Below, one piece after another: positions 1 through 7,862 of a stretch of 28,485 bases of DNA (its first letter is position 1; each line of letters opens with the position of its first letter). Where the stretch lies: positions 1 through 28,485 of the forward strand of contig CAZCEC010000078.1 of assembly GCA_964497615.1 (NCBI GenBank), read 5' to 3'. The notes below the pieces were generated by a model. The model had not been told where the DNA came from, did no database searches, and worked only from the letters and a program-made list of their open reading frames with translations. Made by a program: the position numbers and the translations under genes. This stretch comes from CAZCEC01 sp964497615. Its GTDB lineage: Bacteria; Chloroflexota; Anaerolineae; Anaerolineales; UBA6663.

Positions 1-1324
1 CGCTGAAGCTGCGGCACAGCAGCTTAACGCGCAGGGGCCGCCCGGCCAGCACGTCCGCCGGCAGTTCGGGATAGACCAGCACCATGCGTCCCAGTCCCAC
101 AAAGTCCACCCGGCCGGTGCGCACATTGTGCTGCGCCACGTGCGGTAGCCACTCCTGCAGGTAGCTGTAGGCCGAGCCGACGCTGGCCAGGTCCGGGAAC
201 TGAGCCTTGAGCTGGGCCGTGACTTCAAGCTGCCGCGCCACGCCAACCAGCGGGTCCTCCGGCGGCTGGTAGCCGTCGGAGGGCGGGAACAGCGCCGGCC
301 GCTGGATGTGGGGGTTGTAATAGGGACTGCCAGCCGTGAGGCAGACGAGACGAATGTCCAGGTCTTGCAGCAATTGGAGGAAGCGCGCCGGCTCGGCCAG
401 GTCCTGCGCCAGCGGGTGGTCGTGGTCGGCGCCGAAGGCATAGGGGTATGGGGCGTCGCACGCCTCCGGCGCGCCCAACCCGTCCGCGCCTGGCGCGAAC
501 GGCGGCAGGTCGAAGGCGCTCAGCCGCACGCCCAGGCCCAGCCCCGGCGCGTCACGGCGGATACCGGCGGCGGTCTCACGGAGGAAGCGGGTGCGGTTCT
601 CGAAGCTGCCCCCATACCGGCCGGGCCGGCTCACCGCGCTGAGGAACTCGTGGCCCAGATAGCCGTGGCAGTGCTTCAGGTCCACAAAGTCGAAGCCGAT
701 GGCCTGCGCGCGCCGGGCCGCCGCCACAAAGTCGCCCACCAGGTCGTCGATCTCGACATCGCTCAGGGGCGGCTGCTCCGGGGGCCGGTGAAAGCGCCGG
801 TCCAGCCACGGATGCGCGTAGAGCACCTGCGGCTCGAGTCGCCGCTTGTCGTTTGGCCGCGCAAACCGGCCGGAGTGAGTCAACTGGAGGCCGATCAGCA
901 GATCGTCCGTAGCGCCGTGCGCTTCGCGGTGCGCGGCTAGCAATTCCTCGCGCAGGCCGGCCAGGTCCCCCTCAGTCTCGGCGTTGAGCATGAGTTGGTT
1001 GGGGTTGGCGCGCCCATCGGGCCGCACGGCCACCGCCTCGCCGCCCCAAATGAGCTTGGCCCCGCTCAGGCCAAAGCGCCGCCAGCGCCGCCGGGTCAGG
1101 TCGCTGGGCTTGCCGTCGGGGGTGCCATCCCATCCCTCCATCGGCAAGATCGAAAAGCGATTGCCAATGGTCCGGCCGCCGAGGTTGTATGGTTGCGCCA
1201 GGGGGGCGTCCGGACCGGCCTGCAACTTGGAGTCGAAGGGCAGGTGAACGCCCAGGCGGTCCAGGTGCGCGACAAACGCCTCGGCGGTGCGCAGTTGCGC
1301 CACGCGCGGGTAGTGGACGCTCAT
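1..1324 (-). CDS. Old-yellow-enzyme family NADH:flavin oxidoreductase, partial (C-terminus beyond window)
   Basis: An open frame runs from an ATG at 1324 off the window edge, giving 441 visible residues. The visible part is the FMN-binding TIM barrel of the old yellow enzyme/2,4-dienoyl-CoA reductase family. It has the family's active-site segment HCHGYLGHEFLS (about residues 214-225) and the FMN-loop sequence GGSFENRTRF. QLTHSGR also matches the family. Such enzymes use NAD(P)H and FMN to reduce activated C=C bonds; the substrate cannot be read here. The frame is still open at base 1, so a possible [4Fe-4S] Cys cluster and the C-terminal FAD/NAD domain would lie outside. The ATG overlaps the stop of the DapA-like gene as ATGA, which implies translational coupling. 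It is the last visible gene of the sugar operon. Family assignment is firm, physiological role is inferred. Confidence 0.9.
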   Translation of the reverse strand, partial: MSVHYPRVAQLRTAEAFVAHLDRLGVHLPFDSKLQAGPDAPLAQPYNLGGRTIGNRFSILPMEGWDGTPDGKPSDLTRRRWRRFGLSGAKLIWGGEAVAVRPDGRANPNQLMLNAETEGDLAGLREELLAAHREAHGATDDLLIGLQLTHSGRFARPNDKRRLEPQVLYAHPWLDRRFHRPPEQPPLSDVEIDDLVGDFVAAARRAQAIGFDFVDLKHCHGYLGHEFLSAVSRPGRYGGSFENRTRFLRETAAGIRRDAPGLGLGVRLSAFDLPPFAPGADGLGAPEACDAPYPYAFGADHDHPLAQDLAEPARFLQLLQDLDIRLVCLTAGSPYYNPHIQRPALFPPSDGYQPPEDPLVGVARQLEVTAQLKAQFPDLASVGSAYSYLQEWLPHVAQHNVRTGRVDFVGLGRMVLVYPELPADVLAGRPLRVKLLCRSFS

Positions 1325-2271
1325 GCCAGCCAGGGTTCCAGGCGCTGGACGATCTGCGCCAGGATGGGCAGGTCGCTTGCGGGGCGGCGCGGGGCGGCGG
1401 GGTGGGGGGCGTCGTTCGCCAGGCGGCCGCGCAGCTTGAGGAACTGCGCCGCGCTGTGCCGGTAGGCCGGCACCGGCGGGCGAAACGCAAACGTGCCCAG
1501 GAATTGCAGCAGGTCGTTGAGGGCATAGAAGCCGGGGTCGCCCGCCGCCCACATCCGGTCGCGCGCGGCGAAGGCCTCGGGCGCAAAGGTCGCCAACCCC
1601 AGCAAGTAATCGCTGCCGTACATCACCATGTCTATCGCCAGGTCATTGCCGGTGTAGAGCTTGAATTCGGGCCGCGCCCGGTCGCGCAGGGCCAGCCGCT
1701 CCCACTCCAGGTCGCGCCGCAGCGACGAGTGCTTCATGCCCGCCAGGGTGGGAATCTGCATCAAATCGGCCACGGTGTCCAGGTCGTAAATCTGCCCGAA
1801 AGGCGCGAACATTTCGCCCAGCTCAAAGCTCAGCACCCGCGGGCAGCGAGCCGCCACGGCGCGGTAGAGCGCCACCAGGTCCGGGCGCGGCAGCGTCTTG
1901 AGGGCCGTGCATTGGAACAGGATGGGCGTGCCGCCAAAAGACTGGATGGCCGCGACCTCGGCGGCATCCAGCGCCAGCGGGTCGCCCGTCTCCCCTTCGA
2001 TGAAGGCCCCGGCCACGAACGGCCGGCCCGCCATGACCTCGCTGGCGGCGGCCAGCACCGAGCGGCGCTCGCCAGCTGTGAGCAGGTGCACATAGCCGGT
2101 ATCCATGTTCACGGCCGGCGTCAGCCCGGCGGCGACCGTCGCGGCGATGTGGCGGGTGAAGCTGTCGAAGTCAATCCGGCCATCAGCGTCGAACGACAGC
2201 AGGACCGCCGCCATCCCTTCGATGGCCCGGCCGGGCCGGAGGCGCTGGATCAACTCGGGGGTCGAAGTCAT
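1321..2271 (-). CDS. DapA-fold (dihydrodipicolinate synthase family) aldolase/lyase-like protein, atypical active site
   Basis: The 316-residue protein starts at ATG 2271, 4 bases after the preceding stop. An in-frame ATG at 2322 lies inside the upstream gene and is rejected. Overall length and layout match the DapA/N-acetylneuraminate lyase superfamily, class I aldolases that form a Schiff base with 2-oxo acids. The probable Schiff-base lysine is K180 in GMKHSS. Two family hallmarks are changed: the YNxP segment carrying the catalytic Tyr is replaced by SFELGEMF (about 148-155), and the usual G-T-T-G-E loop reads NMDTGYVH. It is therefore unlikely to be a true dihydrodipicolinate synthase. 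Its position between Gfo/Idh dehydrogenases and a flavin reductase suggests a role in breaking down a sugar or sugar acid. The substrate is unknown. Confidence 0.85.
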   Translation of the reverse strand: MTSTPELIQRLRPGRAIEGMAAVLLSFDADGRIDFDSFTRHIAATVAAGLTPAVNMDTGYVHLLTAGERRSVLAAASEVMAGRPFVAGAFIEGETGDPLALDAAEVAAIQSFGGTPILFQCTALKTLPRPDLVALYRAVAARCPRVLSFELGEMFAPFGQIYDLDTVADLMQIPTLAGMKHSSLRRDLEWERLALRDRARPEFKLYTGNDLAIDMVMYGSDYLLGLATFAPEAFAARDRMWAAGDPGFYALNDLLQFLGTFAFRPPVPAYRHSAAQFLKLRGRLANDAPHPAAPRRPASDLPILAQIVQRLEPWLA

Positions 2272-2275
2272 GGTC

Positions 2276-3346
2276 TCAGGCCGGCGGCTGCCAGCCCGCA
2301 TAGAGCGGGTGGTCCGCCCCAATGGGCAGGTCCACCGCCTGGCCGCGGCGGGCCGAGGCGTAGAGCGCCGTGATCAACTCCAACGAAGCGCGGGCATCCG
2401 CCAGGGTGACGGGCAGCGGCCCCCCGCTGTGCAGGGCTTCATGGAAGCGTTCGAACTGGCCCAGCAGACCCTCTGGCCGCGGCGTAAAGGTGGCGAGGGC
2501 TTCGGTGATCTCGCCGGCCGCTTCGGGCGTGTCGGGCGTGAAAGCCCACTCGTCGCCGGTGTGCGTGTAGGGCCGCAGGTTGCTCTCAGCCGTCAGCCGG
2601 CTGAAACAGAATCGCAGCCGGCTGATCTCCTGCGCCGACCCGGTGGTGCCCGACAGCGCCGCCAGCGACCCATCGGCCATGCGCAGCGCTGCCGCGAACA
2701 CGTCCTCGGTCTCGATGGGGTTGTTGCGCGTGGCCGTGTGGGCCATCACCTGCCGCGCCGGGCCGAGCACGTAGTTGACGGCATCGTGGCTGTGGATGGC
2801 GAGGGTGACCATGATGCCGCCTAGCTCCGTTTGCCAGCGGCCGCGCCAGGGCACGGCGTAATATTCGGTGCGGCGGCGCCAGGCGGTCTCGGCGGTCGTC
2901 AGCGAGGCCGGTCCCGTGACGCCCAGCGCAATCAGGTGCTTCAGCTTTTGCAGTCCCAGGCCGAAGCGATACTGGAAGATCGGCATCACTCGCCGGCCCG
3001 CGTGGACCTCGGCGGCGATGACAGCATCCACCTCCGCGAGTGAGCCGGCAGCCGGCTTTTCGCAGATGACGTGTTTGCCGGCGGAGAGCGCCGCCAGGGT
3101 CTGCTGGGCATGCAGGTGCGACGGGGTGCAGATGTCGATCAGGTCCAACTCGTCGTCGCGCAGCAGGCGGTCAAAGTCCGTCTCGGCCTGGGGGATACCA
3201 TGCGCCTCGGCGGTCTCGCGCGCCCGCGCAGCATCGAGATCGCACACCGCCCGCACCTCGAAGGCCCCCGGCAATTGCAGATAAGCCGCCAGATGATTGC
3301 GGCCCGCGCCCAGCCCCACAATCGCTACGCGCAGTTTGGTGGTCAT
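2276..3346 (-). CDS. Gfo/Idh/MocA family NAD(P)-dependent oxidoreductase (second of two)
   Basis: The 356-residue protein starts at ATG 3346, which overlaps the upstream stop as ATGA. The frame stays open to 3868, but that stretch is out-of-frame sequence of the upstream gene. The N-terminal Rossmann fold has VAIVGLGAGRNH (8-19). The EKP motif with the conserved Lys is at 96-98, and a catalytic-type His (H185) lies in GGIMVTLAIHSHD. Family members oxidise or reduce hydroxyl groups of sugars, inositols or their derivatives using NAD(P). The acidic residue four positions before the His, common in the family and present in the first paralog (D182), is Thr181 here, so the two are probably not redundant. 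It sits in the transport and catabolism operon. Confidence 0.92.
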   Translation of the reverse strand: MTTKLRVAIVGLGAGRNHLAAYLQLPGAFEVRAVCDLDAARARETAEAHGIPQAETDFDRLLRDDELDLIDICTPSHLHAQQTLAALSAGKHVICEKPAAGSLAEVDAVIAAEVHAGRRVMPIFQYRFGLGLQKLKHLIALGVTGPASLTTAETAWRRRTEYYAVPWRGRWQTELGGIMVTLAIHSHDAVNYVLGPARQVMAHTATRNNPIETEDVFAAALRMADGSLAALSGTTGSAQEISRLRFCFSRLTAESNLRPYTHTGDEWAFTPDTPEAAGEITEALATFTPRPEGLLGQFERFHEALHSGGPLPVTLADARASLELITALYASARRGQAVDLPIGADHPLYAGWQPPA

Positions 3347-4371
3347 GGCGCCAGGTGCCCCAACCGCTGCGCCCGAGCCTCGGCCTCGAGCGCCAGCCGC
3401 GACGCCAGATAGACGTGGGCCTGCGGCATGGCCGTCTCGGTGCGGTCGCGGATGTCGGCCAGCAGTTGCCGGCCGTAGGGCCGGTCCACCTGGCTGCAAT
3501 CCTCGTAGCGCTCCCCGTGGCCGTCCACCAGGAAGAGGTGGTCGCCGCCGTCGCGCCCAGCCAGGTCCACGTACTTGCGCAATTCGATATAGCCCTCCGT
3601 GCCGAGGATGGTCAGCCGGCCATCGCCCCAGACGCGGGAGCCGCCCGGCGTGTACCAGTCCACACGCAGATAGCCGTGGCCGCCGTTGCCGCGCACCAGG
3701 GCCTCGCCAAAGTCCTCCAGTTCCGGGTGCTCGGGGTGGTGGTAGTTGGCGACCGCGGCGGCCACCACCTCGGCTTTGGTGGAACCGGTGAAGAACAGGA
3801 ATTGGTCCATCTGGTGCGAGGCGATGTCGGTCAGAATGCCGCCATAGCGCGCCTTTTGGTAGAACCACGGCGCGCGCTGGGGCGGGTGGATGCGGTGCGG
3901 CCCGAGGCCGACGGTCTGCACCACGCGCCCAATGGCCCCCGCCCGCACCAACTCGCCGGCCCGCACCGTGGCCGAGTTTTCGAGCCGCTCGCTAAAGCAG
4001 ACTGAATAGATGCGGCCCGTCTCGGCCTGTACCTGCTGGACCTCGGCCAACTGCGCCAGGGTGGTGAACCCCGGCTTGTCGCTCATATAGTCCTTGCCGT
4101 GGCGCATCACCTCGATTCCCAGCGGCGCGCGGTCGGCGGGGATGGCGGCGCTGACGATCAGCGCGATGGCAGGATCTTCCAGGAACTCGCGCGGGTCGCC
4201 GGCCTGCCGTACGCCGGGGTAGGCGGCGGCAAAGGCTGCGGCCAGGTCCGGCTCGGCCGCGTGGAAGCCGGCCAACTCGGCCCCGGCGCGCAACAGCAGG
4301 TTGACCTGGCCGTAGATGTGGCCGTGGTTGAGGCCGATGGCGGCGAACCGCACCGGAGACTGGGCGGCCAT
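3343..4371 (-). CDS. Gfo/Idh/MocA family NAD(P)-dependent oxidoreductase (first of two)
   Basis: The 342-residue protein starts at ATG 4371, 6 bases after the stop of the second permease. The N-terminal Rossmann strand reads FAAIGLNHGHIYGQ (9-22), with GLNHGH where many relatives have GxGxxG. The EKP motif appears as DKP (98-100, with Lys99). The catalytic segment GGILTDIASHQMDQ (177-190) contains D182, H186 and D189. The C-terminal half has the beta-sheet pattern of the family, including RLTILGTEGYIELR. The likely reaction is NAD(P)-linked oxidation of a sugar hydroxyl, possibly to a 3-keto sugar. It lies directly downstream of sugar permeases, so its substrate is probably the imported sugar. 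Confidence 0.92.
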   Translation of the reverse strand: MAAQSPVRFAAIGLNHGHIYGQVNLLLRAGAELAGFHAAEPDLAAAFAAAYPGVRQAGDPREFLEDPAIALIVSAAIPADRAPLGIEVMRHGKDYMSDKPGFTTLAQLAEVQQVQAETGRIYSVCFSERLENSATVRAGELVRAGAIGRVVQTVGLGPHRIHPPQRAPWFYQKARYGGILTDIASHQMDQFLFFTGSTKAEVVAAAVANYHHPEHPELEDFGEALVRGNGGHGYLRVDWYTPGGSRVWGDGRLTILGTEGYIELRKYVDLAGRDGGDHLFLVDGHGERYEDCSQVDRPYGRQLLADIRDRTETAMPQAHVYLASRLALEAEARAQRLGHLAP

Positions 4372-4377
4372 GCCCGC

Positions 4378-5259
4378 TTACCCTTTGAGGCCGGTGGTGC
4401 TGATGCCGTGAATGAGATACCGCTGGAAGAAGATGAACACGGCGAAGACCGGCACGAGCGACAGGCTGGACATGGCGAAGATCGCGCCCCAGTTTGTCAC
4501 CGAGTTCGGGTCGGCGGAGGCGCGCAGCGCCAGCGACACGGTGTACAGCTTGGGGTTGGTCAGGTAAATTAGCGGGCCCTGGAACTCCTCCCAAGTCCAA
4601 TAGAAGGAGAAGATGGCGGCTGTGATGAGGGCCGGGCGGATGAGCGGCAGGATGATGCGGAAGAAGATGCCGATGCGGCTGCAGCCGTCGATCTCGGCGG
4701 CTTCGTCCAATTCGCGCGGGATGCCGCGGATGAACTGCATCATCAGGAAGATGAAGAAGGCCTGGCCGCAGAAGCGCGGCACCAGCAGGGGCAAGTAGGT
4801 GTTGATCCAGTCCAGTTTGCTGAACAGGATGTACTGCGGGATCAACTGCACCTGCGCCGGCAACATCAAGGTCAAGATCATGCAGGTGAACCAGAAGGTG
4901 CGCCCCACGAAGCGGATGCGGGCGAAGCCATAGGCTACCACCGCCGACGACAGCACGCTGGCGAAGGTGGCGACAGTAGCGTAGAAGAACGAATTGCGGA
5001 AGAAGGTCGCAAAGGTCACGCCGCCGAACCCGCGCCAGCCCTCGACGTAGTTTTCCCACGCCAGCCGGGAGGGAATGAGAGACGTCACGTTGGTCCAGAT
5101 TTCATCCGGGGCCTTGAGCGAGCTGGCGAACAGCCACAGGATGGGATAGAACATGATCAGGCACAGGCCGCCGACAGTGAAGTGATATGCCAGGTCGCGC
5201 AGGCGAGAGCGCTGCTTGCGGTTGAAGAACTCGCGAGGGGTGAGAGATTGGGTCGCCAT
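4378..5259 (-). CDS. Carbohydrate ABC transporter permease (MalG/CUT1 type)
   Basis: The 293-residue integral membrane protein shows six hydrophobic segments, starting with LCLIMFYPILWLFASS (32-47). The EAA loop that docks on the ABC ATPase reads ELDEAAEIDGCSR, with EAA at 186-188, G192 and a conserved LP at 204-205. These are hallmarks of binding-protein-dependent permeases of the MalG/UgpE group. The C-terminus has the typical YLIHGISTTGLKG ending. The start at 5259 is 4 bases after the stop of the partner permease, so the two are almost certainly co-translated. It should pair with that protein to form the membrane channel of a sugar importer. The substrate cannot be deduced from the sequence. 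Confidence 0.95.
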   Translation of the reverse strand: MATQSLTPREFFNRKQRSRLRDLAYHFTVGGLCLIMFYPILWLFASSLKAPDEIWTNVTSLIPSRLAWENYVEGWRGFGGVTFATFFRNSFFYATVATFASVLSSAVVAYGFARIRFVGRTFWFTCMILTLMLPAQVQLIPQYILFSKLDWINTYLPLLVPRFCGQAFFIFLMMQFIRGIPRELDEAAEIDGCSRIGIFFRIILPLIRPALITAAIFSFYWTWEEFQGPLIYLTNPKLYTVSLALRASADPNSVTNWGAIFAMSSLSLVPVFAVFIFFQRYLIHGISTTGLKG

Positions 5260-5263
5260 CGGG

Positions 5264-6235
5264 TTATTCCGCCTTGTCTTCGTAGAATACCCAATAGGAT
5301 GAGAATTTGAACGTCAGCGCCGTGAAGACGGCAATGATCAGCAGCAGCACCCAGGCCATAGCCGAGCCATAGCCCATTTGGAACGTGCCAAAAGCGCGCT
5401 GGTACAGGTAGAGCGCGTAGAACAGGGTCGTGTCCAGCGGGCCGCCGTTGGTGATGAGCAGCGCCTGGGTGAAGACCATGAAGCCGCTGATCATCTGAAG
5501 CACGAGGTTGAAGAAGATGACGGGCGTGAGCATGGGCAGGGTGATGTTGACGAACTTGGCAAACTCGCTGCCGCCGTCGATCGAGGCCGCCTCGTAAAGC
5601 TCGCTCGGGATCTGCCGCAGACCAGCCAGGAAGATGAGCATCGGCGACCCGAACTGCCAGATCGCCAACAGGATGATGGTCCAGATGGCGGTTTCGGGCC
5701 GGCCGATCCAGGTGGCGCCGGGGATGCCGAAGAACCCCAGCACCGCATTGAACAGGCCGTCCGAGCCGAAGATTTGCCGCCACATGATGGCGACGGCCAC
5801 GCTGGCGCCGACGATGGACGGCGCATAGAACGCCGCCCGATAGGCGCTGGTGAGCCGCCGGTAGTTGTTGAGCAGCAGCGCCACGGCCAGGGCAAAGGCC
5901 AGGCGCAGCGGCACCGCCGTGAACACGTAGAAGAACGTCGCGCGTACCGATTTCCAATAGCGCGGGTCGGAGAAGAACATGCGCTCGAAGTTGTCGAGCG
6001 CGATCCATTGCGGGGCGGCGGTCAGCCGGTAATCGGTGAAGGCCAGGACGAGCGAGGCGACGATGGGGATCAGCGTAAAGACAAAAAAGCCGATCAGCCA
6101 CGGCGAGATCATCAAGTAGCCGGCCCAATTGTCGCGCTGCCGGTAGCTTGGGCGCAACCGCAGCCGGGCGGCCGACTGCTGCGCCGCCTGGCCAACGGCC
6201 ATTCCTGCGGTGCCCGGCTCGGCCGTTGTGCTCAT
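5264..6235 (-). CDS. Carbohydrate ABC transporter permease (MalF/UgpA type)
   Basis: The 323-residue membrane protein starts at ATG 6235. A GTG at 6241 is an alternative; AGGTGA lies immediately upstream of the ATG. The first membrane segment (about 39-64) contains the frequently seen GYLMISPWLIGF. The EAA loop is ELYEAASIDGGSEFAKF, with EAA at 215-217 and LP at 233-234. Such permeases form a heterodimer with a MalG-type partner, here the next gene. The gene follows the binding-protein gene after about 108 bases that hold a perfect inverted repeat, which may lower permease expression relative to the binding protein. Confidence 0.95.
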   Translation of the reverse strand: MSTTAEPGTAGMAVGQAAQQSAARLRLRPSYRQRDNWAGYLMISPWLIGFFVFTLIPIVASLVLAFTDYRLTAAPQWIALDNFERMFFSDPRYWKSVRATFFYVFTAVPLRLAFALAVALLLNNYRRLTSAYRAAFYAPSIVGASVAVAIMWRQIFGSDGLFNAVLGFFGIPGATWIGRPETAIWTIILLAIWQFGSPMLIFLAGLRQIPSELYEAASIDGGSEFAKFVNITLPMLTPVIFFNLVLQMISGFMVFTQALLITNGGPLDTTLFYALYLYQRAFGTFQMGYGSAMAWVLLLIIAVFTALTFKFSSYWVFYEDKAE

Positions 6236-6266
6236 GGTCACCTCATCTCATGGCGCATACTACCGG

Positions 6267-6308
6267 CGGACTGCCGCCCGGGAAGCGTCCTCCCCAGGCG
6301 GCAGTCCG
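6267..6308 (-). other. Intercistronic stem-loop between binding-protein and permease genes
   Basis: The arms 6267-6278 (CGGACTGCCGCC) and 6297-6308 (GGCGGCAGTCCG) are perfect 12-bp inverted repeats around an 18-base loop. No T-run follows, so a strong intrinsic terminator is unlikely. The position between the solute-binding lipoprotein and the permeases matches known ABC operons where a hairpin stabilises the upstream message or partly blocks read-through, giving excess binding protein. The function here is inferred from position. Confidence 0.55.
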
Positions 6309-6343
6309 TGTCCGACGCGCGCCGTCGCGCGGCGCGCCAGGCG

Positions 6344-7723
6344 TTACTGTGAGGCCAGCAAGGAGGTGGCTTCGTCGCGGAACAGCGCCACGCCCTCCTC
6401 CGGCGTGATCTGCCCGTACATGATCTGGTCCACGACCAGCGGGGTGAAGACGTTGGTCATCAGCTCATTGTGCTTGCCGGGGTCCGGCGGGCGGATGGGG
6501 CTGACTTCCAGGTTCTCCAGGAAGCTGAACACTTCCACCTGGGCCGCCGGCAGCGAGGGCAGCAGCGCCGCCTGCACGGCCGACGAGATCGGCACGCCGC
6601 GCTCGGCGGCCAGGATCTCGTTCGCCTCAATCGAGTTGGTGAAGAAGTCGATGAACATCGCCGCTTCGACCGGGTGCTCGGAGTGGGCCGAGATGGAGAA
6701 GAACATGGACGGCTTGAAGTAATTGGCCGACTGGGTGGCGCCGGTGGCCCGCGGCACGGGCAGCAGCTTGATGCGGCGCGCCTCGCCCGCGGCATTCCAC
6801 AGGCCGGTGAGCTGGTTGGTGTGCGCGAAGTACATCGCGGACTCGCTCGTCACGAAGGGATTGTTTTCCAAGGTGTACTGGTTGGCCACCTGGTCCTCGC
6901 GGCTCACCATCGCCCCCGATTCCTGCATCCGCACCATCGCGGAGAAGTAGTCGATCAGCGGCTGGTCGTCGGTGAAGCCCAGCCCCTGGCCGCTGTCGGA
7001 GTATAGCCCCAAGCCTAGCGACAGGAACATGCAGTTGATGACCTGCGGGTTTTCCATGCCGCCGGCATTGCCGTAAATGCCGAGCGCGTCGTGGATCTCA
7101 GTGCTGACGCGTTCGAAGTCCTCCCAGGTCCAATCCGGGTCGGGCACGGCCACGCCGGCCTGCTCGAACAGGTCCAGGTCGATGGCCCACGACTGCGAGT
7201 TGGTGCCCAGGTTGAGGGCGTACAACTGGCCGTTGACCTCGCCGCCGGCCATGGTGGCCGGGTCGATGTTGGAGGTGTCGATGGTGCCGTCGGCGATGTA
7301 GGGATCCAGCGGGACGATCAGGCCATCGTTGACGTACTGCAGGAAGTAGGCGTAGTCCTGCTGCATGACGTCGGGCAGTTGGCCGGCGGCGGCTTTGGTG
7401 GCCAGCAAAGGCCAATAGTCGCCGAAGCTGGAGAACTCGTAGGTGATCTTGATGTTGGGGTGTTCGGCCATGAACATATCAATCACGGCAATGGTGCGGT
7501 CGTGGCGGGTTTGTGAGCCCCACCAGGCCAGGTGCAGTTCCACTTCTTCGGCGGCGGGCGCGTCGGTGGGCTGGGGCGCGCTGGTGGCGGCCGGCGGCTG
7601 GGTGGGCTGCGGCGCTGTGGTGGGCGCCGCCGTGGGGGTGGTGCAGGCCGCCAGGCTGAGCGCCAACACCGTGATCAGCGTGAGCGCCAGATAAGCGGGC
7701 TTGCTCCGAACTGTAGGGGTCAT
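6344..7723 (-). CDS. ABC transporter sugar-binding lipoprotein (extracellular solute-binding protein family 1)
   Basis: The 459-residue protein starts at ATG 7723, preceded by AGGAAGGAG about 9 bases upstream. The N-terminus is a lipoprotein signal, with a hydrophobic stretch (10-25) and lipobox LAAC ending at C27. A Thr/Pro/Ala-rich linker of about 40 residues follows, typical of surface lipoproteins in Chloroflexota. The mature part has features of family 1 solute-binding proteins: ELHLAWWGSQTR near the start, a cluster of aromatic residues, and SANYFKPSMFFSISAHSEHPVEAA in the C-terminal half (seen at about 6665-6735). It should capture a sugar or oligosaccharide outside the membrane and deliver it to the two downstream permeases. 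It is the first gene of the operon. Confidence 0.94.
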   Translation of the reverse strand: MTPTVRSKPAYLALTLITVLALSLAACTTPTAAPTTAPQPTQPPAATSAPQPTDAPAAEEVELHLAWWGSQTRHDRTIAVIDMFMAEHPNIKITYEFSSFGDYWPLLATKAAAGQLPDVMQQDYAYFLQYVNDGLIVPLDPYIADGTIDTSNIDPATMAGGEVNGQLYALNLGTNSQSWAIDLDLFEQAGVAVPDPDWTWEDFERVSTEIHDALGIYGNAGGMENPQVINCMFLSLGLGLYSDSGQGLGFTDDQPLIDYFSAMVRMQESGAMVSREDQVANQYTLENNPFVTSESAMYFAHTNQLTGLWNAAGEARRIKLLPVPRATGATQSANYFKPSMFFSISAHSEHPVEAAMFIDFFTNSIEANEILAAERGVPISSAVQAALLPSLPAAQVEVFSFLENLEVSPIRPPDPGKHNELMTNVFTPLVVDQIMYGQITPEEGVALFRDEATSLLASQ

Positions 7724-7862
7724 GGTCTCTTCTCCTTCCTTCCTTGGCAAAGACTGCGACCGGGCCGATGGTAAAATACGGGTCCAAGGATCATTATTTG
7801 CTAAAACCCGCGCCTATGTCCGCCAAGCTCGCGCCAAAACCGCGCCAACCGGCCTAAGCCTC
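7724..7862. promoter_or_regulatory. Divergent intergenic region between sugar operon and response-regulator gene
   Basis: This 139-base gap separates the divergently read binding-protein and regulator genes. It contains an AT-rich patch (7771-7807) in otherwise GC-rich DNA. On the plus strand TGGTAAAAT (7769-7777) resembles an extended -10 element (TGn-TAAAAT) but lacks a well-spaced -35; TTGGCA at 7744-7749 is 22 bases away. The binding-protein ribosome site (reverse complement of 7728-7741) is in the gap. No convincing operator was seen. Promoter placement is tentative. Confidence 0.35.

Noticed and set aside
3347..3868. N-terminal extension of the second Gfo/Idh protein
   Set aside because: The frame is open but the sequence is Arg/Pro/Gly-rich out-of-frame translation of the upstream gene; the ATGA-coupled start at 3346 gives a full-length family member.
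7701..7862. Earlier start for the response-regulator-like protein
   Set aside because: It would overlap the divergent binding-protein gene and its ribosome site and adds a non-domain sequence.
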